Source of the DNA: Aeromonas sobria
Lineage (GTDB): Bacteria; Pseudomonadota; Gammaproteobacteria; Enterobacterales; Aeromonadaceae
Assembly: GCF_000820145.1 (NCBI RefSeq)
Contig: NZ_CDBW01000017.1
Coordinates: 62,001 to 126,000 of the forward strand
Direction: 5' to 3'
DNA length: 64,000 bases
Below are positions 1 to 9,143 of the stretch, one piece after another; position 1 is the first letter of the stretch, and each line of letters starts with the position of its first letter. Made by a program: the position numbers and the translations under genes. The notes beneath the pieces were generated by a model, which saw nothing but the letters and a program-made list of their open reading frames with translations, searched no databases and was not told the origin of the DNA.

Positions 1-1
1 C

Positions 2-709
2 ATCCCCTACGGCGCCACCTTCCTGATGTTTATGGAGTACGCCCGTAACGCCCTGCGCATGGCTGCGCTGATGAAGCAGCGTTCCATCTTCGTTTATACC
101 CACGACTCCATCGGTCTGGGTGAAGATGGCCCGACTCACCAGCCGGTTGAGCAGATCGCCTCCCTGCGTCTGACCCCGAACATGAGCACCTGGCGTCCGT
201 GTGACCAGGTTGAATCTGCGATTGCCTGGAAGCACGCCATCGAGCGTACTGACGGCCCGACCTCGCTGATCTTCTCTCGTCAGAACCTGGCCCAGATGGA
301 CCGTACCGCCCAGCAGCTGGCTGACACCGCCAAGGGTGGCTACGTGCTGAAGGATTGCGCCGGTACTCCTGAGCTGATCCTGATCGCCACCGGTTCCGAA
401 GTGGAACTGGCTGTTGCCGCCTATGAGCAGCTGACTGCCAAGGGCCGTGCCGTGCGCGTGGTCTCCATGCCTGCGACCGACGTGTTCGACGCCCAGTCTG
501 CCGAGTACAAAGCATCCGTGCTGCCGATGTCCGTCACCAAGCGTGTGGCCATCGAAGCAGGCATCGCTGACTACTGGTACAAGTACGTCGGTTTCGGCGG
601 CAAGATCATCGGTATGACCACTTTCGGTGAGTCTGCACCGGCCGAGCTGCTGTTCAAGGCATTCGGCTTTACCGTGGAAAACGTGGTTGCGACCGCAGAG
701 TCCCTGTAA
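2..709 (+). CDS. tkt: Transketolase, C-terminal part (partial)
   Basis: The frame is open from the window edge and ends at TAA 707-709; the true start lies outside. The visible 235 or so residues cover the end of the pyrimidine-binding domain (a [17 protein letters not shown] stretch typical of transketolases) and the C-terminal domain ([22 protein letters not shown]). The enzyme moves two-carbon ketol units between sugar phosphates in the cytosolic pentose phosphate pathway using thiamine diphosphate. Whether this is the tktA or tktB type cannot be told. A strong terminator follows at once. Confidence 0.95.
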   Translation: MPYGATFLMFMEYARNALRMAALMKQRSIFVYTHDSIGLGEDGPTHQPVEQIASLRLTPNMSTWRPCDQVESAIAWKHAIERTDGPTSLIFSRQNLAQMDRTAQQLADTAKGGYVLKDCAGTPELILIATGSEVELAVAAYEQLTAKGRAVRVVSMPATDVFDAQSAEYKASVLPMSVTKRVAIEAGIADYWYKYVGFGGKIIGMTTFGESAPAELLFKAFGFTVENVVATAESL

Positions 710-737
710 TAGCTGATTGCTTGGTTTTGAACTGAAA

Positions 738-764
738 AGCGCCTCCCTTGGGAGGCGCTTTTTT
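738..764 (+). terminator. Intrinsic terminator after transketolase
   Basis: A 9-bp GC-rich stem (AGCGCCTCC / GGAGGCGCT) with a 4-nt loop is followed by a run of T, 30 bp after the transketolase stop. Confidence 0.9.
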
Positions 765-903
765 ATTGCTAATTAAAAAATTTAATATAGGTTTATTTTA
801 TTCGTGTCATATCAAACTTAATTAATATAAATCTTGATTTTTAAATCTAATGTTATTAGCGTGATGTAATGTTGATTTGATTGCAATAAATTCAGGAGGA
901 GTG

Positions 904-2004
904 ATGATAGGTCAGTGGATTGGTAAATACTCGGGTGACGTAGTTGGTGGAATCATATTATATATAGAAAAGAATGATTCAGGTTATGAAGTATTGGCTT
1001 ATATATGCCCCGATTCATTAGAAATCCCATCATCTATTGCTTTTTTCAGTACTGAAAACTTAGTCAGCAACAATACCTATTGTGCAAATGTTTCACCAAT
1101 TGATCCACGAAACTATAATATAGTTTCGTGGGATTCAATAAAAAGCTTATATGATGAAAATATTTCTCATTAGACTGCAGCTGATGTATCAATGATAATT
1201 GATAGCGACAGGATGAACATATCAGCTAAAACAGATATTGGCGTTAACTTTACTGCAGAGTTATCTTTACAAAAAGTTACTGAAAAGTCATTGATACAAT
1301 CATCAGAAATGTCGTGGGAGCAATATAAGAAACACGTATCTGAAATATTAGATGATCAGATGGTTTTTCGTGGACAGAAACAACCATGGCCATTGCAAAC
1401 ATCTTTTCATCGACGAGGAAGATATAGAACCGATTTGTTTATATCAAAAGATATTCCAATTTTGCATCAAAGACTGTGTTCAATCACATCACACTATTTC
1501 AATTTAGATGACCCGAAGCAAAACGGAGCGTTTTTTAACCTACTGCAACACCATGGATATCCTACTCCATTATTAGACTGGAGTTACTCTCCATTCGTAG
1601 CTGCATTTTTTGCCTTTAGAGAGTGGCCGAAAGGGTATAATAATGACGGTGAATACATTAGGATTTATATATTTAATAATAAAGCATGGAGACAAAAATT
1701 ACCTCAGATTAACTATCTAAACCCCCCGTTCCCCCACCTGTCAGCAACAGACTTTGTTGCCATAAATAATCCTCGGGTTATCCCTCAACAGGCCCTTACG
1801 ACAGTTACAAATGTAGTAAATATAGAGGCATATATACTAAGTGTAGAAAAAAGCAATGGTGTTGAATTTCTTCATGCCATTGATATCCCCGTGAGGTACC
1901 GTGATGAGGCAATGCGTGAATTAAGATATATGGGAATTACTGCTGGTTCAATGTTTCCGGGAATTGATGGTGTATGTGAAGAAATGAAAGATAGGTTTTT
2001 TTGA
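904..2004 (+). pseudogene. FRG-domain protein, interrupted by an in-frame TAG
   Basis: Two open frames, 904-1173 (89 aa) and 1192-2004, lie in the same reading frame and are separated by a single TAG at 1171-1173 followed by six sense codons. The start ATG at 904 follows AGGAGG at 894-899. The second part has FRG-domain hallmarks: VFRGQ, a LLQHHGYPTPLLDWSYSP block and the ending ITAGSMFPGIDGVCEE. From memory of the family, intact proteins start with an MIG-WIG-YSG segment like the first part, so this is probably one 366-codon gene with a Lys-to-amber change at codon 90. The function of FRG proteins is not established; some occur near phage-defence genes. The region is AT-rich compared with both neighbours, which suggests transfer. 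Alternatives are amber read-through or reinitiation at ATG 1192. Confidence 0.75.
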
Positions 2005-2035
2005 GATCTAAATAAGTGTTGTGATACTTATTTAT

Positions 2036-2068
2036 AAAAAGAGACCGGCTATCAGCCGGTCTCTTTTA
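2036..2068. terminator. Bidirectional terminator between FRG gene and RidA gene
   Basis: A 10-bp stem GAGACCGGCT / AGCCGGTCTC with a 3-nt loop, flanked by A on the left and T on the right, serves both converging genes. Confidence 0.85.
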
Positions 2069-2084
2069 TTATTTAACACAAACC

Positions 2085-3350
2085 TTACGCCTGCGGCGGG
2101 GTGCTTTCGGCGTTGGACATCACCGCATCAATTTGCACCAGGGCACCGGTGGGCAGTTCGCTTACCCCGAATACGGTGCGGGCAGGCAGATAGCTTGGGA
2201 AATATTTGGTGTAGACAGCGTTAACTGCATCCAGATCGGCGATATTGCCGAGCTGGATATTGACCTTGACGATATCGTCCATCACATGGCCGATGCTCTC
2301 GACGATGGCTTTGATATTGCTCAGGCACTGGGCGGTCTGCTCTTTGATGCAGCCAGTCAGGATCTTGCCGGTGGCAGGGTCGATCGGCAGCTGCGCGGTC
2401 AGATGGTTGTAGTGGGAGAAGGCGACAGTCTGGCAATGGAGCGGGCTGCGCGGTGCCTTGTCGGTATTGCGGGCAGCGATCACCAGATTGTGACGGTCTT
2501 CCACCAGTTGCGGCGGGGTGCCGTCACCGTGGGAGATCACCGCATCCATCTGCACCCGGGCACCCATGGGCAGGGCGGTGGCACTGATCACCGAGCGGGC
2601 GGGCAGGTAGGCCACGGCGCGGGCAATGGCGGAGTCGGGGAAGAAGGTGGTGTAGACCTCGTTGACGGCCTCCAGATCGGCGAGGCTGGTCAGGTAGATA
2701 TTCACTTTGACGATGTCGTCAAACGGCACGTCGATGCTCTCCAGTACCGTTTTGATATTACGCAGGCACTGACCCACCTGCTCCTTGATGCCACCGGCGA
2801 CCAGCTGGCCCGAGGCGGCCTCGACCGGCAGCTGCGCGCCGATATTGTTGTAGTGGGAGAAGGCCACGGTATGGGTGGAGAGCGGGTTGTGCGGCGCCTT
2901 GTCGCTATTGCGGGCGAGCTTCACCAGCGCACAGGGGGCTTGCGGGAAGGTGCCTTCGCCATTGGAGATGATGGCATCGATCTGCACCAGCGCACCCAGC
3001 GGCAGCGCGGCGACGGCGAGGGTGGTGCGAGTCGGCAGATAACCCGGGAAGAATTCGCGATAGACGGCGTTGACCGCCTCCAGATCTGCCATCTCTGTGA
3101 GGAAGATGGTCGCTTTGACCATATCGTCCATCACATGGCCGATGCTTTCGATGATCGCCTTGAGGTTGCTCAGGCACTGTCTGGCCTGCGCGGTGACATC
3201 GCCACTTACCAGCTTGCCGGTGGCCGGATCGACCGGCAGCTGGGCCGAGATATTGTTGTAATGAGAGAAGGCCACCGTTTGGGTGCAGGGGCCCAGATCC
3301 TGGGGCGCATTGGTGGTATTTCTTGCCGACTTGATGATGGTGCCACTCAT
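2085..3350 (-). CDS. Protein of three fused RidA/YjgF domains
   Basis: 421 aa made of three tandem domains of about 130-140 residues. Each has the same landmarks: TVAFSHYN or TQTVAFSHYN, AQLPVDPATGK, QCLSNIKA-like, a D-L-V-NAVY block and a P-A/T-R-T/S segment followed by LP-GA-VQ-DA. Free-standing RidA (about 130 aa, a trimer) hydrolyses reactive enamine/imine intermediates made by PLP enzymes, using the arginine of the PAR-S/T motif; that arginine is present in all three copies (PTRTT, PARSV, PARTV). A single chain carrying three domains could mimic the RidA trimer, which is inference. The enamine activity is also inferred. No operon partner is visible; 870 bp of non-coding DNA lies upstream. 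Confidence 0.85.
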   Translation of the reverse strand: MSGTIIKSARNTTNAPQDLGPCTQTVAFSHYNNISAQLPVDPATGKLVSGDVTAQARQCLSNLKAIIESIGHVMDDMVKATIFLTEMADLEAVNAVYREFFPGYLPTRTTLAVAALPLGALVQIDAIISNGEGTFPQAPCALVKLARNSDKAPHNPLSTHTVAFSHYNNIGAQLPVEAASGQLVAGGIKEQVGQCLRNIKTVLESIDVPFDDIVKVNIYLTSLADLEAVNEVYTTFFPDSAIARAVAYLPARSVISATALPMGARVQMDAVISHGDGTPPQLVEDRHNLVIAARNTDKAPRSPLHCQTVAFSHYNHLTAQLPIDPATGKILTGCIKEQTAQCLSNIKAIVESIGHVMDDIVKVNIQLGNIADLDAVNAVYTKYFPSYLPARTVFGVSELPTGALVQIDAVMSNAESTPPQA

Positions 3351-4220
3351 AGATATGCCTCTTTTTAATATTTGTTGTTAATTCAGGTACAGGTTTACCC
3401 CATCTGGTTGTGCGCCATGGCCATTTTGCCTGCGGCGGCATCCCCGGTTATTATTTGTGATCCACTCAATAGCTGAATGGGATAAGAGAGGAGATGACAG
3501 GGTGAATATTTCAGACGTTGCGATTCTATGAGTGGCCATCAGGGGTTGCAAACCAGTGATTTCATTTCTATGAGATGGCTCAATGCTCGCAAATTTAATG
3601 TGATTGCTATTCAATTCACCCTGAATAGTCGCCCATTCGCCCGCCAATGGCCCTGCATCGAGCTGCAGCCCTGTCAGGGCAGGGGTTGGGGCGCAGGCCA
3701 TGGCAGCGCAGGGCTGTGAATAAAGGGTTAACGCTATGGGTCAGGCTGCCACCAAACGATTTTATTGTGCATAGATATGTACTTTATGTTTTTTTAGTCA
3801 TCTATCTTGTCGCGTGAAAATATGCTAGCTGCCGTTCATGTCGCAACAGCTAAAGATGTGGCTGGAATATAATTCAACTATTTGCATGAGCGGCAGGTTG
3901 ATAATTATTGGATAGTCATAGCATCGCTGCGGATGTCGGTCGGTTTTATCTGGTCATATATATGAAGAAATATGCCATGAGATTGCAGCAGAAAAATATG
4001 GGCCTCATTTTTCGTGATGGAAAAGGCAGAAAATAGTGGGCGATTGTCATGGTGGGGTAGGGCAGAGTGAACAAGCCAATCAGGACGATCTGTCAGACAT
4101 CTGAGCACAAAGCCGAACCAATAAAGAGATTGCGGGCCATCCAACGCAACAGCCCCGATCTTGTTCAGGGCGGGGCTGTTGTTGGTCTATGGGGCGCGAT
4201 ACGGTCGCGCTTGGCAGGGT
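3351..4220. other. 870-bp intergenic region, no supported gene
   Basis: It holds the promoter of the leftward RidA fusion gene. Short frames on both strands lack ribosome sites and show no family features. An interrupted inverted repeat (CTGCCG at about 3828, CGGCAG at about 3891) and a hairpin near anmK are the only structures seen. Confidence 0.6.
4148..4180 (-). terminator. Hairpin 3' of anmK, possible terminator
   Basis: AACAGCCCCG pairs with CGGGGCTGTT around a 13-nt loop, 40 bp beyond the anmK stop. There is no clear U-tract on the minus strand, so it may act with Rho or as a 3'-end stabiliser. Confidence 0.4.
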
Positions 4221-5339
4221 TTATCCCGCGGGATAGAGGGCTCCCAGCACGGCCGGACGGCTGGCGCCGGTGACGGCGGGCAGATTGCCCGGTTTGCGGT
4301 GGATAAAACACATCGCCAGCCAGGCAAATGCGGCGCCTTCCACCCAGTCGGGGGCCAGCCCCAGCTCGGCGGTGCTGGCGATGCGCCAATGGGGTAGTAG
4401 ACTGGCCAGCTCCGCCAGCAGCGGGGCGTTATGGGCACCGCCGCCACAGACAAACAGCTCGGCTTTCGGTTGGCTGGCACCGACTGCGTCGGGCCGCTCA
4501 GGCAGCTGGCGGGCGATGCTGTGGCAGGTGAGCGCCTGCAGGGTGCGCTGCACATCTACCGGCGCGTAGTCACTGCCTGCCAGCTCGCCATCGAGCCAGG
4601 CTAGGGTGAACATCTCCCGTCCGGTGCTCTTGGGGGCGGGAGCGGTGAAGTAGGGGTGAGCCAGCAGCTTTCCAAGCAGGTCAGGAATAAGCTGGCCGCT
4701 GGCGGCCCACTTGCCACCGGCGTCGTAGTTGCCGCCGTGGGGCTGATGGCGACGATACCAGCCATCGAGCAGGGTGTTGGCGGGACCAGTATCAAAACCA
4801 TACACTCCGCCCGCATTGCCCGGCAGCACCGAGATATTGGCAATACCACCGAGGTTCAGCACCACCCGCAGCGCGCCGGGTTTGGCAAACAGCGCCTGAT
4901 GGAAGGCGGGCACCAGCGGCGCCCCCTGACCGCCGAGGGCCATGTCCATGGTGCGAAAATCGGCGATAACGTCGATGCCGGTCAGGGCGGCCAGCAGGGC
5001 GGCGTTGCCGATCTGCAGGGTAAAACCGAGTTGGGGGCGGTGGCGGATGGTCTGACCGTGGCTGCCGATGGCGCGAATATCGGTGGGCGTGAGGCCCGCC
5101 TTGGCCAGCAGCGCGTGGGTGGCGGCAGCAAATTCCTCTGCCACTTGCTTGTCGGCCACTCCCATGCGGTCGATTTCGTTGTCGCCCGGGGTGCAGAGTT
5201 CGTGCAGTTCGCGGGCGGTGGGCCAGGGGTGGCTGAGGGCCGCTTCGACCCGCAGTTCATCCCCGTCGATCATCACCAGCACGGCATCGATCCCGTCCAT
5301 GCTGGTCCCCGACATCAGACCGATATAGCGTTCAGCCAT
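4221..5339 (-). CDS. anmK: Anhydro-N-acetylmuramic acid kinase
   Basis: 372 aa, the usual length of the family. It opens with YIGLMSGTSMDGIDAVLV, the glycine-rich phosphate-binding start of AnmK, and has the internal SHGQTIRHRP and NLGGIANISVLP blocks and a FDTGPANTLLD block. The cytosolic enzyme phosphorylates 1,6-anhydro-MurNAc recovered from peptidoglycan turnover, opening the anhydro ring to give MurNAc-6-phosphate. It lies downstream of the murein endopeptidase mepM on the same strand, 103 bp away, so turnover and recycling genes are side by side; mepM, anmK and divergent tyrS are commonly neighbours in this group of bacteria. Confidence 0.95.
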   Translation of the reverse strand: MAERYIGLMSGTSMDGIDAVLVMIDGDELRVEAALSHPWPTARELHELCTPGDNEIDRMGVADKQVAEEFAAATHALLAKAGLTPTDIRAIGSHGQTIRHRPQLGFTLQIGNAALLAALTGIDVIADFRTMDMALGGQGAPLVPAFHQALFAKPGALRVVLNLGGIANISVLPGNAGGVYGFDTGPANTLLDGWYRRHQPHGGNYDAGGKWAASGQLIPDLLGKLLAHPYFTAPAPKSTGREMFTLAWLDGELAGSDYAPVDVQRTLQALTCHSIARQLPERPDAVGASQPKAELFVCGGGAHNAPLLAELASLLPHWRIASTAELGLAPDWVEGAAFAWLAMCFIHRKPGNLPAVTGASRPAVLGALYPAG

Positions 5340-5442
5340 GGTTGTTCCTCAATTAAGGATTGCCGAGAAAGGGGCAGGGGAGAGAGATAAGCGGATGGGG
5401 TCTTCACCCCGCCCGCCTGGTTGTCGCGACTATCTGTCGCGA

Positions 5443-6747
5443 TTATCTGCCACGACTATCCCGCTTGTTCTGGGCCAGTTGCAGCTCGGGGTTGTCGAGC
5501 TTGGCCAGTTGCGGCATCGCCAGCTTTTTGAAGTTGGCCAGCTCGCGCCCGCTCAGGGTTTCGGCCTGCGGCAGGGTGAGGGTGCGCGGGTTCTTGTGAA
5601 TGCCGCCCACCACAAATTCATAGTGCAGGTGCGGGCCGGTGACGCGACCGGTGCCCCCCAGAGTACCGATGGTCTGCCCCTGTTTCACCCGCTGCCCCTT
5701 GTTGACGGTGCGCTTGGTGAGGTGCAGGTACTTGGTCACATAGTTACCGGCATGCTTGATAAAGACATAGTTGCCGTTGAACTGGTTGTAACCGGCGGCC
5801 ACCACGCTGCCTGAGCCCGCCGCCATGATGGGGGTGCCCACCGGCGCCACATAGTCGATGCCGTTGTGGGGGCGGATCTTGCCAGTCACCGGATGAAGGC
5901 GGCGCGGGTTGAAGTTGGAGCTGATGTATTTGAAGTTGACCGGCGCCCGCAGGAAGCTCTTGCGCATCGCCTTGCCTTCCGGGGTGTAGTAGTTGCCATC
6001 TCTATTGAGCACGGCGCGATAGATAGCGCCATCGTTGACGAACTCGGCGGCCAGAATATCGCCGGATGCGACCCGTTCGTCGTCGCGGAACTTGTCTTCG
6101 TAGACCACCCGGAAGCTGTCTCCCGGTTGCAGGTCCTGGGCAAAGTCGATGTCCCAGCCGAAGATGGCGGCCAAGTCCATGATCTGATCTTCGGTCATCC
6201 CCGCCTCCACCGCGGCGCCCCAGAAGCTGGAGCGGATTTCCCCCTTGCTTACCTGTTCGCGGGTGTCGAGGGCAATCTTGAGGTTGCGGGCGAGAAACGT
6301 ATCAGCCTTGCGACTGACCTTGAGCGCCTGCTCCAGACTGTGGGGGTAATAGAGGCTCTGGAGATCGCCGTGTTCGGTGAGGTTGAAGGTGAGCTCCTGC
6401 CCCGGCTGCAGCATCCGCAGGGGATCGCTGCCATCGAGCTGGTCGATCAGGTGCAGATCCGTGGTGCTCAGGCCAATGCGCTGGAAGATCACCCCCATGT
6501 TGTCGCCACGGCGCACCTTCACCTGTTTGGTGATGTAGTGCGGCTTGGGCGGGGTGGTCGTTTGTGCCAACAGGTCAGCGTCATCCGGTTGCGACTCGGC
6601 GGCAAGCTCCCCGCTGTTGTCATCAACCCGGGTGGCGACCGCCCGTTCGCTTGGCCAGGCAGCCAGCATCATCACCATGATGCTTAAAATCAGCACCATT
6701 TTACGGTGCCAGGTGGGAAGAGCGTTGAAGGCGTTCCAAATGATCAT
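5443..6747 (-). CDS. mepM: Murein DD-endopeptidase, M23 family
   Basis: 434 aa. An N-terminal membrane anchor (about residues 15-33, VLILSIMVMMLAAW) is followed by a LysM/OapA-like region (VKVRRGDNMGVIFQRIGLS) and a C-terminal M23 domain. The zinc-binding pattern is present: HNGIDYVAP (HxxxD) and HLHYEF (HxH). The family cleaves D-Ala-mDAP cross-links in the periplasm to let new strands into the wall. anmK follows on the same strand. The start is the first ATG of the frame, 110 bp from divergent tyrS. Confidence 0.92.
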   Translation of the reverse strand: MIIWNAFNALPTWHRKMVLILSIMVMMLAAWPSERAVATRVDDNSGELAAESQPDDADLLAQTTTPPKPHYITKQVKVRRGDNMGVIFQRIGLSTTDLHLIDQLDGSDPLRMLQPGQELTFNLTEHGDLQSLYYPHSLEQALKVSRKADTFLARNLKIALDTREQVSKGEIRSSFWGAAVEAGMTEDQIMDLAAIFGWDIDFAQDLQPGDSFRVVYEDKFRDDERVASGDILAAEFVNDGAIYRAVLNRDGNYYTPEGKAMRKSFLRAPVNFKYISSNFNPRRLHPVTGKIRPHNGIDYVAPVGTPIMAAGSGSVVAAGYNQFNGNYVFIKHAGNYVTKYLHLTKRTVNKGQRVKQGQTIGTLGGTGRVTGPHLHYEFVVGGIHKNPRTLTLPQAETLSGRELANFKKLAMPQLAKLDNPELQLAQNKRDSRGR

Positions 6748-6857
6748 GAGAGGCTGACGAAATCGGGCAGAATGGACGGATTTTACAGCCTTTCCAATTG
6801 GCCCGCCATTCCAGTAATATGTTTGGCCCTGTGGAATCGTGATTGGAGAGTCAAAAA

Positions 6858-8057
6858 ATGTCCCAGCTCGAGGTGGCGCTAGCCGAGATCAAGCGCGGAG
6901 CGGAAGAAATTCTGGTTGAAGAAGAACTTGTTGCCAAGTTGAAGGAAGGGCGCCCGCTGCGCATCAAGTTGGGCATGGACCCGACCGCCCCCGACATTCA
7001 CCTGGGTCATACCGTGATCCTCAACAAGCTGAAGACCTTCCAGGATCTGGGTCACGAGATCATCCTGCTGATCGGCGATTTCACTGCCATGGTGGGTGAT
7101 CCCTCCGGCAAGAACAGCACCCGTCCGCCGCTCTCCGAAGAGGCCATCAAGCACAACGCCCTCACCTATGCAGAGCAGGCGTTCAAGATCCTCGATCCCG
7201 CCAAGACCCGCATCGAGTACAACTCGACCTGGCTGGGCGAGCTGGGGGCGACCGGCATGATCAAGCTGGCGGCCAAGCAGACCGTGGCCCGCATGATGGA
7301 GCGTGACGACTTCAAAAAGCGCTACACCGGCGGCCAATCCATCGCGATTCACGAATTCCTCTATCCGCTGCTGCAAGGCTATGACTCGGTTGCGCTGAAG
7401 GCGGACGTTGAGCTGGGCGGTACTGATCAGAAGTTCAACCTGCTGATGGGCCGCGAGCTGCAAAAAGATGCCGGTATGGCCGCCCAGTGCGTGCTGATGA
7501 TGCCGCTGCTGGTGGGTCTGGATGGCGTCAAGAAGATGTCCAAGTCCGCTGCTAACTACATTGGCGTACACGATGCCCCGGGCGAGATGTTCGGCAAGAT
7601 CATGTCCATCACCGACGTGCTGATGTGGAACTACTACGAGCTGCTCTCCTTCCGCCCGCTGGCTGAAATCGAAGAGTTCAAGGCAGGCATCGCCGCTGGC
7701 ACCCTCAACCCCCGTGACGTGAAGATCTGGCTGGCTAAAGAGATCATCACCCGCTACCACGACGCAGCGGCAGCCGAAGCGGCCCACGAAGATTTCACCC
7801 AGCGCTTCTCCAAGAACGCCATGCCGGACGAAATGCCGGAAGTCGAGCTGGCGCTGGAAGGCGAAGGGCTGGCTATTGCCAACCTGCTCAAGGATGCCGA
7901 TCTGGTGGCCACCACCTCCGAAGCACTGCGAATGATCAAGCAGGGCGCGGTCAAGGTTGATGGTGAGAAGCTGGAAGATGGCAAGGCACTGGTTGGTGCC
8001 GGTACTGCCGTCTATCAGGTTGGCAAGCGCAAGTTTGCCCGGATTACTGTCAAATAA
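6858..8057 (+). CDS. tyrS: Tyrosyl-tRNA synthetase
   Basis: 399 aa. ATG 6858 follows a GGAG site at 6845-6848; an upstream in-frame codon at 6843 has no ribosome site. Class I motifs are HLGHTV (HIGH) near residue 45 and KKMSKS in the middle, and an S4-type RNA-binding domain closes the protein ([15 protein letters not shown]). It charges tRNA-Tyr in the cytosol. The length and long C-terminal domain resemble the TyrZ-like form rather than E. coli TyrS; this is from general knowledge. It is divergent from mepM. Confidence 0.95.
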   Translation: MSQLEVALAEIKRGAEEILVEEELVAKLKEGRPLRIKLGMDPTAPDIHLGHTVILNKLKTFQDLGHEIILLIGDFTAMVGDPSGKNSTRPPLSEEAIKHNALTYAEQAFKILDPAKTRIEYNSTWLGELGATGMIKLAAKQTVARMMERDDFKKRYTGGQSIAIHEFLYPLLQGYDSVALKADVELGGTDQKFNLLMGRELQKDAGMAAQCVLMMPLLVGLDGVKKMSKSAANYIGVHDAPGEMFGKIMSITDVLMWNYYELLSFRPLAEIEEFKAGIAAGTLNPRDVKIWLAKEIITRYHDAAAAEAAHEDFTQRFSKNAMPDEMPEVELALEGEGLAIANLLKDADLVATTSEALRMIKQGAVKVDGEKLEDGKALVGAGTAVYQVGKRKFARITVK

Positions 8058-8108
8058 GCAGTACCGTCAAGTAAACAGTACCGCCAGGCAAGTCGGCCAT
8101 CAGGCCGG

Positions 8109-9035
8109 TTAAAGCTTGTTTAACAGGGCCTCCTTCGGGAGGCCCTGTTGTATCTGGGCGACACGGATCTGGGAGATAAAGTGCCGGAGGACGGCGCTGC
8201 CGGGGTGCGGCCGTGTCGCCAGACTGATGCTGGTCATCATGCCGTTGCCTGCAATGGGGTGATAACTGACCCCGAGCGGGCGCAGCGCCGCCACCGAACT
8301 TGGCACCAGAGTTACCCCAAAGCCCGCCTGCACCATGCCGACGGTGGAGATCACCAGCGGACATTCGGGCCCCAGTATCGGCTCGAATCCGGCCTCCCGG
8401 CAGAGGGCCACGATACCGTCATAGAGTCCGGGCCCGATGGCATGGGGGAACAGAATAAAACTCTCATCCTTCAGGCTGGCCAGTGGCAAGGGGCCCGGTC
8501 TGGCCTTGGGGTGGTTGGTCGGCAGCGCAATCAGCAGCGGCTCCTGATCGATTAGGTGATGGGTAAACCCCTCGCTGCCACGGCAGGGCAGCCGCAAGAT
8601 GGCTGCATCCAGCCGATCGTTGCGCAGCGCCTCCACCAGCGCTGGCATGGTGTCCTCTTGCGGGCTGAGGGCCACCTCGGGGTAGCGCTCCCGGTAGTCG
8701 TGCAGCAGGGTCAGCACCGCAGGGTGGAGCACGGTTGAACCGGCAAAGCCGATCCGCAGCGCCCCCTGCTCGCCCCGGGCAATCCGCTTTACCTTCTGTT
8801 TCGCCCCATCGGCCAGCGCCAGGATCTGCGCCGCATCCCGATAGAGGCTCTCGCCCGCCTCGGTCAGCTCGATACTGCGGGTCAAACGGCGCAGCAGCGG
8901 GGTGCCGAGGGTCTCCTCCAGCTTGCGGATCTGCTGGCTCAGCGGCGGCTGGGCCATGTTGAGTGATTCGGCTGCGCGGGTGAAATTCTGCTTTTCAACA
9001 ACGGCCATGAAGTAGCGGAGCGTACGAAGTTCCAT
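8109..9035 (-). CDS. LysR-family regulator, probable activator of budAB
   Basis: 308 aa with an N-terminal winged helix-turn-helix (residues 1-60: RTLRYFMAVVEKQNFTRAAE, QPPLSQQIRKLE) and a C-terminal effector-binding domain. It is transcribed away from budA, 108 bp apart, the usual arrangement for AlsR/BudR, which respond to acetate and low pH and switch on acetoin synthesis. The assignment to budAB control rests on position and fold only. Its last codons overlap a strong stem-loop at 8122-8149. Confidence 0.85.
   Translation of the reverse strand: MELRTLRYFMAVVEKQNFTRAAESLNMAQPPLSQQIRKLEETLGTPLLRRLTRSIELTEAGESLYRDAAQILALADGAKQKVKRIARGEQGALRIGFAGSTVLHPAVLTLLHDYRERYPEVALSPQEDTMPALVEALRNDRLDAAILRLPCRGSEGFTHHLIDQEPLLIALPTNHPKARPGPLPLASLKDESFILFPHAIGPGLYDGIVALCREAGFEPILGPECPLVISTVGMVQAGFGVTLVPSSVAALRPLGVSYHPIAGNGMMTSISLATRPHPGSAVLRHFISQIRVAQIQQGLPKEALLNKL
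8122..8149. terminator. 12-bp stem-loop with TTCG loop after tyrS
   Basis: AACAGGGCCTCC and GGAGGCCCTGTT are perfect arms around TTCG. It lies 65 bp past the tyrS stop and inside the last codons of the converging LysR gene. No long T-run follows, so termination strength is uncertain. Confidence 0.5.
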
Positions 9036-9143
9036 ATCGATTGAGTCTCAAAGTCATGGGGTCAGCGTATTGGTGTTGAAATGTGAACCTAGTCACCATT
9101 GGATCCGAACGCTAACAGGATTCACGGTGGAGGTGAAACCCGA

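Noticed and set aside
2133-3368. 411-codon frame opposite the RidA fusion gene
   Set aside because: It is a GC-biased shadow of a clear triple-RidA gene; the translation is rich in G, D, H and R without family features.
3378-3701. 107-codon frame in the gap upstream of the RidA gene
   Set aside because: No ribosome site, no recognisable features, and an overlap with the likely promoter.
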